From Pseudoalteromonas luteoviolacea (GTDB taxonomy: Bacteria > Pseudomonadota > Gammaproteobacteria > Enterobacterales > Alteromonadaceae), in assembly GCF_018100925.1 (NCBI RefSeq), contig NZ_JAGJEH010000004.1, positions 62,001 through 126,000 on the forward strand: a DNA stretch of 64,000 nucleotides, given 5' to 3'. The position numbers were made by a program, and so were the translations under genes. A model generated the notes under the pieces. The model did no database searches and was not told the origin of the DNA. It worked only from the letters and a program-made list of their open reading frames with translations. The stretch's first letter is position 1. The number at the start of each line of letters is the position of its first letter. This document shows positions 17,806 to 26,118 of the stretch, piece by piece.

Positions 17806-18378
17806 CGCATGCGCATGTTGTTATTCAACATGCCAAATAGCGCATAGGACGTCCAATTCAAGCTTTTATGATATTAGTAGAGGCAACAGAACAGACGATT
17901 AAAATTGAATAACCTTTAAGAAGTTAGGCTTTGTTCACATCCTAGCTTCTTAATATCTTCCAACCCATACCCACCAAAACGTCAAACAACACATATCAAG
18001 TAATTCAGTTTGTTGATTCGAAAGTTTGGTCATGACAAAGGCATTGAACCCGACTAGATGTTGTGCTGCGTAGCAAGCTCAAATCCATAGTTTCTAAAAA
18101 AAAGTCTAGACGCAAAGCGATTTAGGGAACTGATTACCCGTTATTCCCGGTTATATGTCCGAGCAACCAGTGATCACAAGTGATTAGTCATCGAAATACG
18201 GCTATATGAATAAATAATAATGAGGCAGTAAAAACTGCCCCGATATAGCTACTTAGCTTGACATAACACAAGTATTTACATGTATCTTCGTTAAATACGT
18301 TGGTATTACTTGCTGGCTCCTAAACAAGACTTCGTACCATATTTTAATTTTTAGATACGGCAAAGCTCAAAAGTAGGT
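17806..18378. other. Intergenic region
   Basis: No open frame with a start signal was found in these 573 bases. A small inverted repeat, GGCAGT-aaaa-ACTGCC near 18223-18238, lacks a U-run. Nothing else could be assigned. Confidence 0.45.
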
Positions 18379-18609
18379 CTAGTTGTAATTACGACTAACC
18401 ACAGTGCAAGTATAAAGCCAAGGAGCTGCTTCACCAACGTTTTTACAACTATGCACCCAGGAATTTGGGTTAGCTGTTCGCGCTCGATTTGCTGCATCAG
18501 CAGCATCTTTAGCATATCCTATCCAAGTAGAAGTCCCAGCAAAAACACTGGCTGAAAATAATACAGCAAGGCTAGTTAACGTAACTTTAGATAAAACTGT
18601 TCTTTTCAT
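18379..18609 (-). CDS. Small exported protein of unknown function
   Basis: The frame is open from 18675, but AAGGAA sits right before the ATG at 18609, and that start gives a normal signal peptide (MKRTVLSKVTLTSLAVLF, cleavage after SVFA). The mature part is about 50 residues, with Trp-containing STWIGYAKDAADAANRARTA and two Cys (HSCKNVG and YTCTVV) likely bridged. No family was recognised. The gene is alone in a gene-poor stretch. Confidence 0.6.
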   Translation of the reverse strand: MKRTVLSKVTLTSLAVLFSASVFAGTSTWIGYAKDAADAANRARTANPNSWVHSCKNVGEAAPWLYTCTVVSRNYN

Positions 18610-19635
18610 GGTTATTCCTTTATTTAATTTAATTGAACTCGAATCAAGCACTCTTAACGAACAAAAACCACCCACACATTGGGTGAAAATTAATCATAGC
18701 AACAAAAATAAATATGTCCAATGTTTTTACTTATTAATAAAATTAACAAAGATACCACTCTAAAACCCAACTAAAAATTAAAATAAATCAAATAAAAACA
18801 ATAACTAAAGATATAAACGCATTAACGTTAGACCCTTTACTCTCTAAACAGAAAATTAAAACACTTTCTTGTCTAAGATTTATTCAGGCAATGAGATAGC
18901 CCCTCCAAAATATGCGTCAATGCGCCAAACTGAAGGTGTAAATAACGAAAGTTATGAGTATTCACCTTGAAAGATGCTCCAATCACTATGTATCAGTCAA
19001 TCTGGTACCCGTCGAATGCCTCTAAGGGCACAAATGAAAAGCTGCGCTAAATCTCAGGTTTTTTAAATAAGTATTGAGTTGCTTCTCTCATATTATTGTT
19101 GCGGTATACCCTGTATTAAACGTGCCTGACACGCTTTTCACTTCGAATATAACTAAGGTGTCACGGATATTTAATGAAGATCAAAATTTAGGCTATTTTT
19201 ATTGGCTACAGTGCACAAAGGGCTAACGTAATTGGAATGTAGATACGAGAAAGAGAAACAAGTCTATTTTATTGAATTTTAAGGCGTCAAAACCCCTGAA
19301 CTATTGCTTATTACTGAATGAGAACGACATTCTTTAGTAACTTTTTAACTAAAAACTTTCTTGAGGAGAATTGACCTACAATGTTCAAAAGAAGGGGGAT
19401 TCGTACTCTTGAAAAAATACGATACAGTTGTAACAGCTATCTAAATTAAAAAGAACTTACCATATTATTTATTCACTATCTTCGCTGCGCTTATGTAAAA
19501 AATAGGTGTACAGAATTTTTTGGCTAAAATATAAACTTTTTCGCAATGGTGAATTTACAAACAATTTCGTAACACATGGTGGAGCAAGTTTAAATTGCTC
19601 CACACAATTAACTTACAGTAATACTGTAGGCTATT
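18610..19635. other. 1 kb stretch without a supported gene
   Basis: The region is AT-rich. A 22-codon frame at 19381 with GAGGAG about 12 bases upstream is too short to support. A perfect nine-base stem lies at 19579-19603 (see its own entry). No repeats or RNA genes were recognised. Confidence 0.45.
19579..19603 (-). terminator. Stem-loop downstream of precursor peptide 1
   Basis: GTGGAGCAA at 19579-19587 pairs perfectly with TTGCTCCAC at 19595-19603 around a seven-base loop. It lies 32 bases after the stop of the peptide gene read on the minus strand. There is no clear U-run, so it may be a transcript-end or stability hairpin rather than a classic terminator. Confidence 0.45.
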
Positions 19636-19863
19636 TTAGCAAGGGCAAGTTAATGCCATTGTAGTCGGGTGACCATCAGACACTGAACCACCGCCGCCAG
19701 AACATCTCATAGTGTAATCACCACAAAAGTATCTGTGTGTTTGACAACGATCAGTATCTGGCTCTAATACACCACCACCGATTTTTGGCGTCATAGCAGG
19801 GCTAATTGTATTGCTGTCCTTTGATAATTGTTTTAGTTTTTTCTTTTGTATATTAAGTTTCAT
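19636..19863 (-). CDS. RiPP-like precursor peptide 1 (GG leader, Cys-rich core)
   Basis: The 75-residue product begins MKLNIQKKKLKQLSK and reaches TPKIGGG at residues 25-31. The same leader pattern (MKL at 1-3, KK at 8-9 or 7-8, LS at 13-14, TP near 25, GG near 30) is found in two other peptides at 20364 and 21833. After the GGG the tail of 44 residues has five Cys and a GGGG run (DRC, YFC, MRC, LTC, PC) and shares nothing with the other tails. A conserved leader with a hypervariable Cys-rich core is the hallmark of ribosomally made, modified or exported peptides cut after a double Gly. AAGGAATTATT precedes the ATG. No modifying enzyme is nearby. Confidence 0.7.
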   Translation of the reverse strand: MKLNIQKKKLKQLSKDSNTISPAMTPKIGGGVLEPDTDRCQTHRYFCGDYTMRCSGGGGSVSDGHPTTMALTCPC

Positions 19864-20363
19864 AATAATTCCTTAATTGAAATGCAACACCATTATTACT
19901 CGATTCATTTTAACTTGCAACCATTGTTGTCATTTTATTAATAAGTTTATATTTTTATCGTTTTTAATTTGCCAACTTAGAGTATTGCACTCTTTTTGGC
20001 CTTATCTTTGCCTTCAAAGTTTAAACCTAAGATAAAATCTACTTTGGTCACATAATTCCTGACATCGATTTCAGCGTTTCTTCTATAAAACTCAGCACTG
20101 TCACATAACTGCCACTATGCAATCTTCTGCAATTTTAATCGCTCATTAATCAAAATGAATATCCTGCTATTCTTCTTTAATTGATTGATAAAAAGAGCTA
20201 GATACTAACTTCAATTAAACATGTCTCACGTTAGTAGTAATGGTCAGTAGCACCTAAGCAATCGCTTTTTGCATATTGTATCCAATATTTGACAATGCAT
20301 CTTCAAACAGTTTATGGTTATTGGGTACTTACGGTACGTCGAATTAAATTAAGGATAAAAATA
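19864..20363. other. Divergent intergenic region between precursor peptides 1 and 2
   Basis: These 500 AT-rich bases separate two divergently read peptide genes and should hold both promoters. No operator-like palindrome or open frame was recognised. Confidence 0.45.
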
Positions 20364-20540
20364 ATGAAATTAAAATTAAGTAGTAAAAAGCTCAAATCGC
20401 TGTCTGAAAAACAAGTTTTACAAGGTAACAATACGCCGGCTGTTGCTGGAGGTGGAACCTGGACATGCCATAGCCACATAGGCCCTCCGGGAGCACCACA
20501 ACAAACCTGTAACCCAAGCGGATTCGGCCGATTTTGCTGA
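20364..20540 (+). CDS. RiPP-like precursor peptide 2 (GG leader, Cys-rich core)
   Basis: The frame is open from 20289, but the ATG at 20364 follows AAGGAT (20351-20356) and starts exactly the leader shared with the peptides at 19863 and 21833, so this start is firm. The leader is MKLKLSSKKLKSLSE to TPAVAGGG (residues 24-31), and the tail is 27 residues with three Cys (TWTC, QQTC, RFC), Pro and Gly. The product is 58 residues. The tail is unlike the other two. Function is inferred only from the leader/core architecture; an antimicrobial or signalling peptide is possible. Confidence 0.7.
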   Translation: MKLKLSSKKLKSLSEKQVLQGNNTPAVAGGGTWTCHSHIGPPGAPQQTCNPSGFGRFC

Positions 20541-21117
20541 TCTGGTAAATTTGCCACCCCACTCGGTATCACTGCCCATTTAGGCCTACAGATCGCAACT
20601 GTTTAGTGAACAGCTAATCGAGTTGCAAAGGGTTTTGATTCTGGTTTAGTTGGACACCTCATCATAATGCTTAACGGAAGTCCGTTATTGAGACTCGAGG
20701 TGTCCATTAAGAAGAAGCTACTTAGATTGAAATTGCTGTCTTCTATTTTTTTAGCAGTTAAATTCCAAAGCAAGCCAGAATGTTAAGTAAAGGCGCGTAA
20801 AAGATTAAAATTGTGTATCCTCACAAATTGGAGTTATCTAAAACGGAAACAAATTTATAAACTTAACTATGTCCACATGCGGATAGCATTAAGTTCGTCA
20901 CTAGCCTATGCCCGTCGCTTGTTGCCACAATGCAAGTTTCTGGTGGTATGACAGCAACCTTTTCCTGCCAGCCACGATTAAGCACAAGATAAATTCGCAT
21001 TTCAATGATTCTATTAAATATAGTTGTGTAAAAACCTGCAACCACCTCCAATTACGCTGAATAGTTGTGTTTATTCATCACTAAAATTGATTTACCAATC
21101 CACGAGAGATTCAAACT
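20541..21117. other. Intergenic region with a short inverted-repeat element
   Basis: These 577 bases contain TGGACACCTC/GAGGTGTCCA ends 56 bases apart (see the repeat entry). A 62-codon minus frame (20863-21051) has no ribosome site and was not called. Confidence 0.45.
20651..20706. repeat. 56-base inverted-repeat element, possible IS end remnant
   Basis: TGGACACCTC at 20651-20660 is the exact inverse of GAGGTGTCCA at 20697-20706. Between them lies a second palindrome, TAACGGA-AG-TCCGTTA. Perfect 10-base terminal repeats around a tiny interior look like a miniature or collapsed insertion element; no transposase fragment remains. Confidence 0.4.
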
Positions 21118-21720
21118 ATGACTTATGAACTACTTTACGCGCTGAGCTTATTTGCTTTTGTATCGTCAATCACACCGGGACCAAACAACTTGATATTGCT
21201 CAGCTCAGGCATAACGTTTGGAACAAGGCGCTGTATTCGCTTACTTTTAGGAATAAACCTCGGTTTCGCTGCGATGATATTGCTCGTTGGTGCAGGGATC
21301 GGTGAGCTGTTTACACGTTTTGCTGTGCTGCATGAAGTTTTAAAATGGCTAAGCGCGGCATACATACTGTACCTTGCGTTTAAAGTAGCCAGCACAACAC
21401 CGATTGAATTTGAGTCACATGTTACTGCGCAACCTATGACCTTTTTCGAAGCCGTGATGTTTCAATGGATCAACCCTAAAGCTTGGTCAATGTCACTGTC
21501 TGCCATCACCATTTATACACCCTCAACACACTTTAGTTCAGTGGTGTTGGTTGCTGTGGTTTTTAGCTTAATCAATTTACCATGTATTTTATCTTGGTTA
21601 TTGGTTGGCACTAAGCTCTCTAAATTAATAAAACACCCAAAATACTTTAGAGCACTCAATCTCGTACTCGCTTTCGTATTGGTAGCATCAATTGTGCCTA
21701 CATTTATTCCGCTAGATTGA
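21118..21720 (+). CDS. LysE/RhtB family amino-acid exporter
   Basis: The 200-residue membrane protein has the family signature near the N terminus (SITPGPNNLILLSSGITFG) and about six hydrophobic segments. The mid-region WINPKAW motif is typical of RhtB-type exporters, which send homoserine, threonine, leucine or similar amino acids out of the cell. Length matches the family. It sits between precursor peptide genes 2 and 3 but is transcribed on its own, and there is no reason from sequence to think it exports those peptides. CGAGAG upstream is a modest ribosome site. Confidence 0.85.
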   Translation: MTYELLYALSLFAFVSSITPGPNNLILLSSGITFGTRRCIRLLLGINLGFAAMILLVGAGIGELFTRFAVLHEVLKWLSAAYILYLAFKVASTTPIEFESHVTAQPMTFFEAVMFQWINPKAWSMSLSAITIYTPSTHFSSVVLVAVVFSLINLPCILSWLLVGTKLSKLIKHPKYFRALNLVLAFVLVASIVPTFIPLD

Positions 21721-21832
21721 ATTGGAATAGTTTACTATTTCAATAAATAAACATTTACATTTAATGTTAATTTAAATAACATTTTATTGACCTATAAAGT
21801 CAATCATAAAAAGTAATTAAGGCAGGATTCTT

Positions 21833-22033
21833 ATGAAATTAAAGCTAGTTAAAAAGAACTATAAGCAACTAAGCAAAAATGCACACGCGGTTGGTAAAGA
21901 TGCAACACCTATGGTCGCAGGTGGATTTACAAATGATTGGATAACTACAATATGTACCGAAACAAATGTTACCCAACACTGTAATACAGTGAGAGAAAGA
22001 ACCTGCAATACGTGTAACACGGTAATGTGTTAA
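21833..22033 (+). CDS. RiPP-like precursor peptide 3 (GG leader, Thr/Cys-rich core)
   Basis: The 66-residue product has the same leader as the peptides at 19863 and 20364: MKLKLVKKNYKQLSK, then TPMVAGG ending at residue 31. The 35-residue tail is rich in Thr and Cys (ICTET, QHCNT, RTCNTCNTVMC; five Cys and about ten Thr), a composition that would suit lanthionine-type or disulfide crosslinks. AAGGCAGG at 21819-21826 is a good ribosome site, and a strong terminator follows 17 bases after the stop. Thus it is an intact, expressed-looking monocistronic gene. No lanthipeptide synthase, YcaO, radical SAM or peptidase-ABC gene is in the window. Confidence 0.7.
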   Translation: MKLKLVKKNYKQLSKNAHAVGKDATPMVAGGFTNDWITTICTETNVTQHCNTVRERTCNTCNTVMC

Positions 22034-22050
22034 ACGCAGATTTTATACAT

Positions 22051-22073
22051 AAAGGGGCAGCTTTGCCCCTTTT
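22051..22073 (+). terminator. Rho-independent terminator of precursor peptide 3
   Basis: AAAGGGGCA at 22051-22059 pairs with TGCCCCTTT at 22064-22072 with a four-base loop and a short T run. It also lies just past the end of the convergent DUF2628 gene and may serve both. Confidence 0.85.
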
Positions 22074-22083
22074 CAAAATGGCA

Positions 22084-22623
22084 TTATGCCGTTGTTAATG
22101 CGACCGACACCATTAAAAATACAAACGAAGCGACTAAATAAGAAATGATACCGACAGGCTTTTTGAAGAACTCGGGTACTTCAGTCCATATTTTTTCTTC
22201 AGCGGTTACGTGTTTATAATAGTCATAACATGCAAATTGTGCGCAGACTGCATGCGGCACAACCCAAAAAATAATCGCCGGAAAAGTAAAGCCTAGTATG
22301 CCTTCAAGCACAGTGAGTAAGCCATTGAATACCCAAATGCTCGCAAACATAAATCCAGCTTTCATCCACATTTTTTTGAAAAAATAATAAAGAGGTCCAA
22401 AAAACAACACAAAGAAATTAAGTGAAACGCTGATCCTGTCCTAGCTTGATAGGCCTTTATATTCCGGTGTTTTCATAATTGAAAACATAGATTGAGAATC
22501 CGCTCCAAGTTTTTTCAGTAAGTTAAATCTTTTCAGCCATTTGCCAGATAATTGATATTGCTCAAATTGTGAAGAGGTACCCAACTGCTTTTCTGCTGAC
22601 TCTGTATTTGTTGATTCATTCAT
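22084..22623 (-). pseudogene. DUF2628 membrane protein interrupted by an in-frame amber stop
   Basis: Two open frames on the minus strand, 22441-22623 (60 residues) and 22084-22440, lie in the same frame and are separated only by TAG at 22441-22443. Read through, the protein has the full DUF2628 plan: a soluble lead with GKWLKRFNLLKKLGA, then EYKGLSS-stop-DRISVSLNFF, then the membrane part FFGPLYYFFKKMWMKAG and two more hydrophobic segments. DUF2628 proteins normally run without a break from the KWxxRF helix into the NWxAFFFGPxYY segment. A single C-to-T change (CAG to TAG) would explain it. The downstream part has a GTG at 22410 but no ribosome site. A sequencing error or suppression is possible. 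Confidence 0.75.
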
Positions 22624-22957
22624 TATTTTAATCCCTATTATTTATACTCCGTTTGCGTCGCCAGCACGCAAAAGAAACGAGTTAGCCAACACTAACGCGC
22701 ACACGCAATTCCTTTTGCTTTAAAAAGCTAGCATTAACAGCTAACGGTTTTTTAACGAATATATTTTACACACGGCCTTATGCTAAACCTGTCAAAAACT
22801 GTACACAATTTGAGCATAATTTAATTAATAATCGAAATATTTTGAAAAATAATATAAAAATCGAGATGCTTTTAGAGCCAAATAAAATGCTACCACTAAA
22901 AAATGCACACGCTTTTTAACGTGTGCATTTTTATGGTTTAATGAATTTTCGGGTTAT
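22624..22957. other. Intergenic region
   Basis: These 334 bases contain the upstream region of the DUF2628 gene and the terminator of the DUF885 gene (22901-22930). No other feature was seen. Confidence 0.5.
22901..22930 (-). terminator. Rho-independent terminator of the DUF885 gene
   Basis: AAATGCACACG at 22901-22911 pairs perfectly with CGTGTGCATTT at 22920-22930. On the minus strand the stem is followed by a T-run. Confidence 0.9.
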
Positions 22958-24829
22958 TTATGAACGTTTTTGCTCTTCAACCCAATCATTAACGCGTCTT
23001 TCGAGGATAGACAATGGCATTGCGCCACCGCCTAATACCGTGTCGTGGAACCCTCTGATGTCAAACTTGTTTCCAAGTTCACGCTTGGCATTTTCACGCA
23101 ACTCTAAGATCTTAATCATGCCAACTTTATAGGAAGCAGCCTGGCCAGGCATGATCATATACCTGCGTATTTCTGATCGAACGGCTGTTTCCTGAATTGG
23201 CACATTCGATTTGAAATAAGACACTGCTTTCTCTTCAGACCACCCTTTCGCGTGAATGCCAGTATCGACAACAAGCCTTACCGCACGCCACATTTCATTT
23301 GATAAGCGCCCAAAATCACTGTACGGATCTTGGTAAGCGCCCATTTCTTTCGCGAGTTGCTCAGAGTACAAACCCCATCCCTCAGAGTAAGCAGTAAAGT
23401 GCGCTTTTGTTCTAAACTCTGGGATCCCTTCAAGCTCTTGAGCAATTGATAATTGCATATGGTGCCCAGGGTTACCTTCATGGTAAGCAATTGACTCCAT
23501 TGTATTCTTCGGCATACTCGTCATATCAATTAAGTGAGCGTAGTATACGCCCGGACGAGAACCATCTTTTGTGCCTGGCATGTAGTGCTGAGCTGCACCT
23601 GGGCGCTCGCGGAAAGACTCAACGCGTTTAACCACCAGCTCTGACTTAGGCAATATACCAAAATATTCCGGCAGCTTTTCATTAATGCCATCTAAATACG
23701 CGACTGAATCGTCAATGTACCCTTGCCTTCCTGAATCGTTGTTTTCATAGAAGAACTGCGGATCATTACGGAAAAACTCAAAAAACTCTTCCAATGACCC
23801 TTTAAATCCAACCTGCTTGACGATTTTTAGCATTTCCCTTTGTAAACGTGCAACTTCATCAAGGCCAATTTGATGAATTTGATCCGAGGTTAAGCTCGTT
23901 GAAGTCTGGTTGGCAAGTCTGTAGTTATAAAACGCTTTACCATTAGGTTGATCGCCAACGCCATAACCATCTTGCTGTTGTAGATTTGCCATGTCTTGTT
24001 CAAACCAATCAATCAAATTCGAATAGCTCTTATTAAACACGCCTGTGAGCGCCGATTTAGTATCACCTAACACTTTGTCTGCTTCAGCTTGTGTGATTTT
24101 TTTATCATCAACTAGCTTTTGAACTTTTTTCTTCGCATCTGCCCACAATGGCGCATCATTTTCGCTATCAGAGAATGGTGCACCCGTTATGATGTTTTTT
24201 GACTGTGTGATCACACCTTCATAGGAAAATTTAGGCGGTCTTACGCCCTTTTTAGCTTTTTGCTGAGCTTGCTCAAGTAGCTCCTCTAGTGCCTCAGAAC
24301 CCTTAACTAAACGGCTATTGTAGGCATGCATGTCTTCCAACGTATCAACCTTGTGGAAGTTAATCATAAATTGAGCAAACCAAGACTGGATCCCAAACAT
24401 ATGATTAAACACATATTCGTTTTCTGAAAACTTAAACTCTAGCTTTTCTTGCTCATAATCGTATATCCACAGGTCATAGGATATCTTTGCTTCAGCGTCT
24501 AGCTTGCTGTAATCAAATTGAGACCTAAGCTCTGCAACTGTACCAGCCAACCAAGTTAAATTGCGTTTATCCGCCTTCAATGAAACATCATCAATTTCGT
24601 CGTATTTATCCTTACGACCATAAATGGTCATAGTCATTGGGCTCATTTGTAATTGTTGTTCGTATTTGTCTGCAAACCACGCATTTAATCTTTGCGACTC
24701 TGTTTCTACACTAACTTGTACGCTTTTTTGAACCTGTGTAGCTGATGGGTTAGCCTGTGAATTCACATTACTTGCTTGGCATCCAGCCAAAATAGCGGCA
24801 ACTGAAATCGCGAGAATTGATTTATACAT
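22958..24829 (-). CDS. DUF885 family lipoprotein, probable zinc carboxypeptidase-like
   Basis: The start at 24829 (GGAGAGACG upstream) gives MYKSILAISVAAILAGC, a lipoprotein signal with lipobox LAGC; the longer frame to 24862 lacks a ribosome site. The 623-residue product has the DUF885 signature YHEGNPGHHMQLSIAQE plus the YSEGWGLYSEQL and MPGQAASYKVG segments seen throughout this family. Related proteins are thought to be metal-dependent peptidases of the M32-like class, with HExGHxxQ as metal site. It should act in the periplasm, anchored to a membrane. Pseudoalteromonas genomes often carry several copies. The exact peptide substrate is unknown. Confidence 0.85.
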   Translation of the reverse strand: MYKSILAISVAAILAGCQASNVNSQANPSATQVQKSVQVSVETESQRLNAWFADKYEQQLQMSPMTMTIYGRKDKYDEIDDVSLKADKRNLTWLAGTVAELRSQFDYSKLDAEAKISYDLWIYDYEQEKLEFKFSENEYVFNHMFGIQSWFAQFMINFHKVDTLEDMHAYNSRLVKGSEALEELLEQAQQKAKKGVRPPKFSYEGVITQSKNIITGAPFSDSENDAPLWADAKKKVQKLVDDKKITQAEADKVLGDTKSALTGVFNKSYSNLIDWFEQDMANLQQQDGYGVGDQPNGKAFYNYRLANQTSTSLTSDQIHQIGLDEVARLQREMLKIVKQVGFKGSLEEFFEFFRNDPQFFYENNDSGRQGYIDDSVAYLDGINEKLPEYFGILPKSELVVKRVESFRERPGAAQHYMPGTKDGSRPGVYYAHLIDMTSMPKNTMESIAYHEGNPGHHMQLSIAQELEGIPEFRTKAHFTAYSEGWGLYSEQLAKEMGAYQDPYSDFGRLSNEMWRAVRLVVDTGIHAKGWSEEKAVSYFKSNVPIQETAVRSEIRRYMIMPGQAASYKVGMIKILELRENAKRELGNKFDIRGFHDTVLGGGAMPLSILERRVNDWVEEQKRS

Positions 24830-24999
24830 TATTCGTCTCTCCTGGAACTTTTTCAGATACACTAAATAAAAACCTCAAGTAGGCCAACCAATTACAAAGG
24901 TAATTTGTAACGAAAGATGAAAATAGTTACAGAAATTCCCCAGATACAACACCATTGAGTTATTTAAAAAACGACGTCTAAATAATTGATAACCCTGAA

Positions 25000-25626
25000 C
25001 TATCGCTGTTTCATTAACGCAACAGCCAGACCTGAACTAACAAAGGTGACGCCTGCGGAAACGTTTAAACCCTGCAACACTTTTGGTCGATTTTTTAGGA
25101 TGTTTTTAAGTTGAGTTGAAAATACCCCCATCAGTGCAAAGCCAATACTTGTCAGTAACGCAAACCAAACACCGTATCCCAACATTTGTAGAGATACACT
25201 GCCAAGCGCTGGGTTTACAAACTGCGGGACAAACGCGAGTACAAATATGCCAGGCTTGGGATTTAAAGCAGCAGATAAAAAACCTGTCGCAAAAATTGAA
25301 CTTAAAGGTTTGGCTTTAACAGGCTCAATAGCAATCAAGTTTTGATTACGAATTACTTTTATGCCCAACCAAATGAGATAGCTCGCGCCAATGAACTTTA
25401 CGACGTAAAAAGCTACGGTAGATGTTTGCAGCAATAGCGTTAGGCCAGCCGTTGCCGCAAAAACATGAAATAAGATCCCAACGCCAGACGCACTGGCAGA
25501 AACACAGGCTGCGAGCTTACCTTGGCTAACGCCTCTAGCAATGGCCAAAATATTATCTGGGCCCGGTGAGATAACTAACAAAATACACGCTGATGTATAG
25601 GCAATAAAAACGTCGATAGGGAACAT
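25000..25626 (-). CDS. LysE family amino-acid exporter
   Basis: A perfect AGGAGG lies just before the ATG at 25626, so the upstream extension to 25656 is rejected. The 208-residue product has the ISPGPDNILAIARGVSQG signature near residue 20 and about six hydrophobic segments, with LNPKPGIFVLAFVPQFV in the middle. It is a second, distinct LysE/RhtB paralogue; the one at 21118 is only distantly similar. Role: efflux of amino acids or related amines across the inner membrane. A possible regulatory GTACAGTGTAC-like palindrome lies just upstream (25643-25654), which could be an operator. Confidence 0.85.
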   Translation of the reverse strand: MFPIDVFIAYTSACILLVISPGPDNILAIARGVSQGKLAACVSASASGVGILFHVFAATAGLTLLLQTSTVAFYVVKFIGASYLIWLGIKVIRNQNLIAIEPVKAKPLSSIFATGFLSAALNPKPGIFVLAFVPQFVNPALGSVSLQMLGYGVWFALLTSIGFALMGVFSTQLKNILKNRPKVLQGLNVSAGVTFVSSGLAVALMKQR

Positions 25627-25728
25627 GGAAAACCTCCTTGATTGTACAGTGTACATTAGAGGCTGCTGTTTATATTTAGTTCAAATTTACTTTGAAATTA
25701 TCAACTTGAGGAAAGCTAGAGCAACAAA

Positions 25729-26115
25729 TTACAAATGTAGCATGATTGCATCTTGCTCACTTTTACGCATTTTTTTCACCACCAGTAAATAGGAGTTGTC
25801 GATCATTCGCTCTATTTCACCTTTGGGCACAGTACCGTCTAATATAATTGTATTCCAATGTTGTTTGTTCATATGGTAACCCGGTATCACCGCATCGAAA
25901 ATATCTCGGAGCATCAAGGCTTCATGGGGATCACATTTTAAGTTTAACCACCATGTCGTATTCTGAGACTGAGTACTACGCATTTTTTCAGGCGAAAGCG
26001 TGGCAAACATTTTGCCCTTAACTTTATATACATCCACCCCTTCACCAAAAGGCTGGCTTACGTCACTGAAAGGTTTTGCCATTAAATAATCATGAACAGC
26101 GCGATCTATAGACAT
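25729..26115 (-). CDS. MmcQ/YjbR family DNA-binding-like protein
   Basis: The 128-residue product shows the family pattern: KPFSDVSQPFGEGVDVYKVKGKMFA near residue 14, WLNLKCDPHEALMLRD, and PGYHMNKQHWNTIILDG. YjbR proteins adopt a CyaY-like fold and are often linked to DNA binding by annotation only; their biochemical role is unproven. The ATG at 26115 is three bases beyond the stop of the upstream lipoprotein gene, so the two are probably co-transcribed. Confidence 0.85.
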   Translation of the reverse strand: MSIDRAVHDYLMAKPFSDVSQPFGEGVDVYKVKGKMFATLSPEKMRSTQSQNTTWWLNLKCDPHEALMLRDIFDAVIPGYHMNKQHWNTIILDGTVPKGEIERMIDNSYLLVVKKMRKSEQDAIMLHL

Positions 26116-26118
26116 GTT

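Noticed and set aside
18223..18238. Terminator at GGCAGT/ACTGCC
   Set aside because: Short stem, no U-run in either direction, and more than 130 bases from either flanking gene.
19381..19449. 22-codon frame after GAGGAG
   Set aside because: Too short to support, spacing to the ribosome site is long, and no leader-like or hydrophobic pattern is present.
20863..21051. 62-codon minus-strand frame between peptide 2 and the LysE gene
   Set aside because: No ribosome site or recognisable sequence, and it does not share the precursor leader.
21118..21720. LysE exporter as transporter for the precursor peptides
   Set aside because: LysE/RhtB proteins move single amino acids, lack the C39 peptidase and ATPase of GG-peptide exporters, and the gene is transcribed separately.
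22441..22443. Programmed amber recoding in the DUF2628 gene
   Set aside because: No pyrrolysine machinery or recoding structure is visible; a point mutation or sequencing error is the simpler reading.
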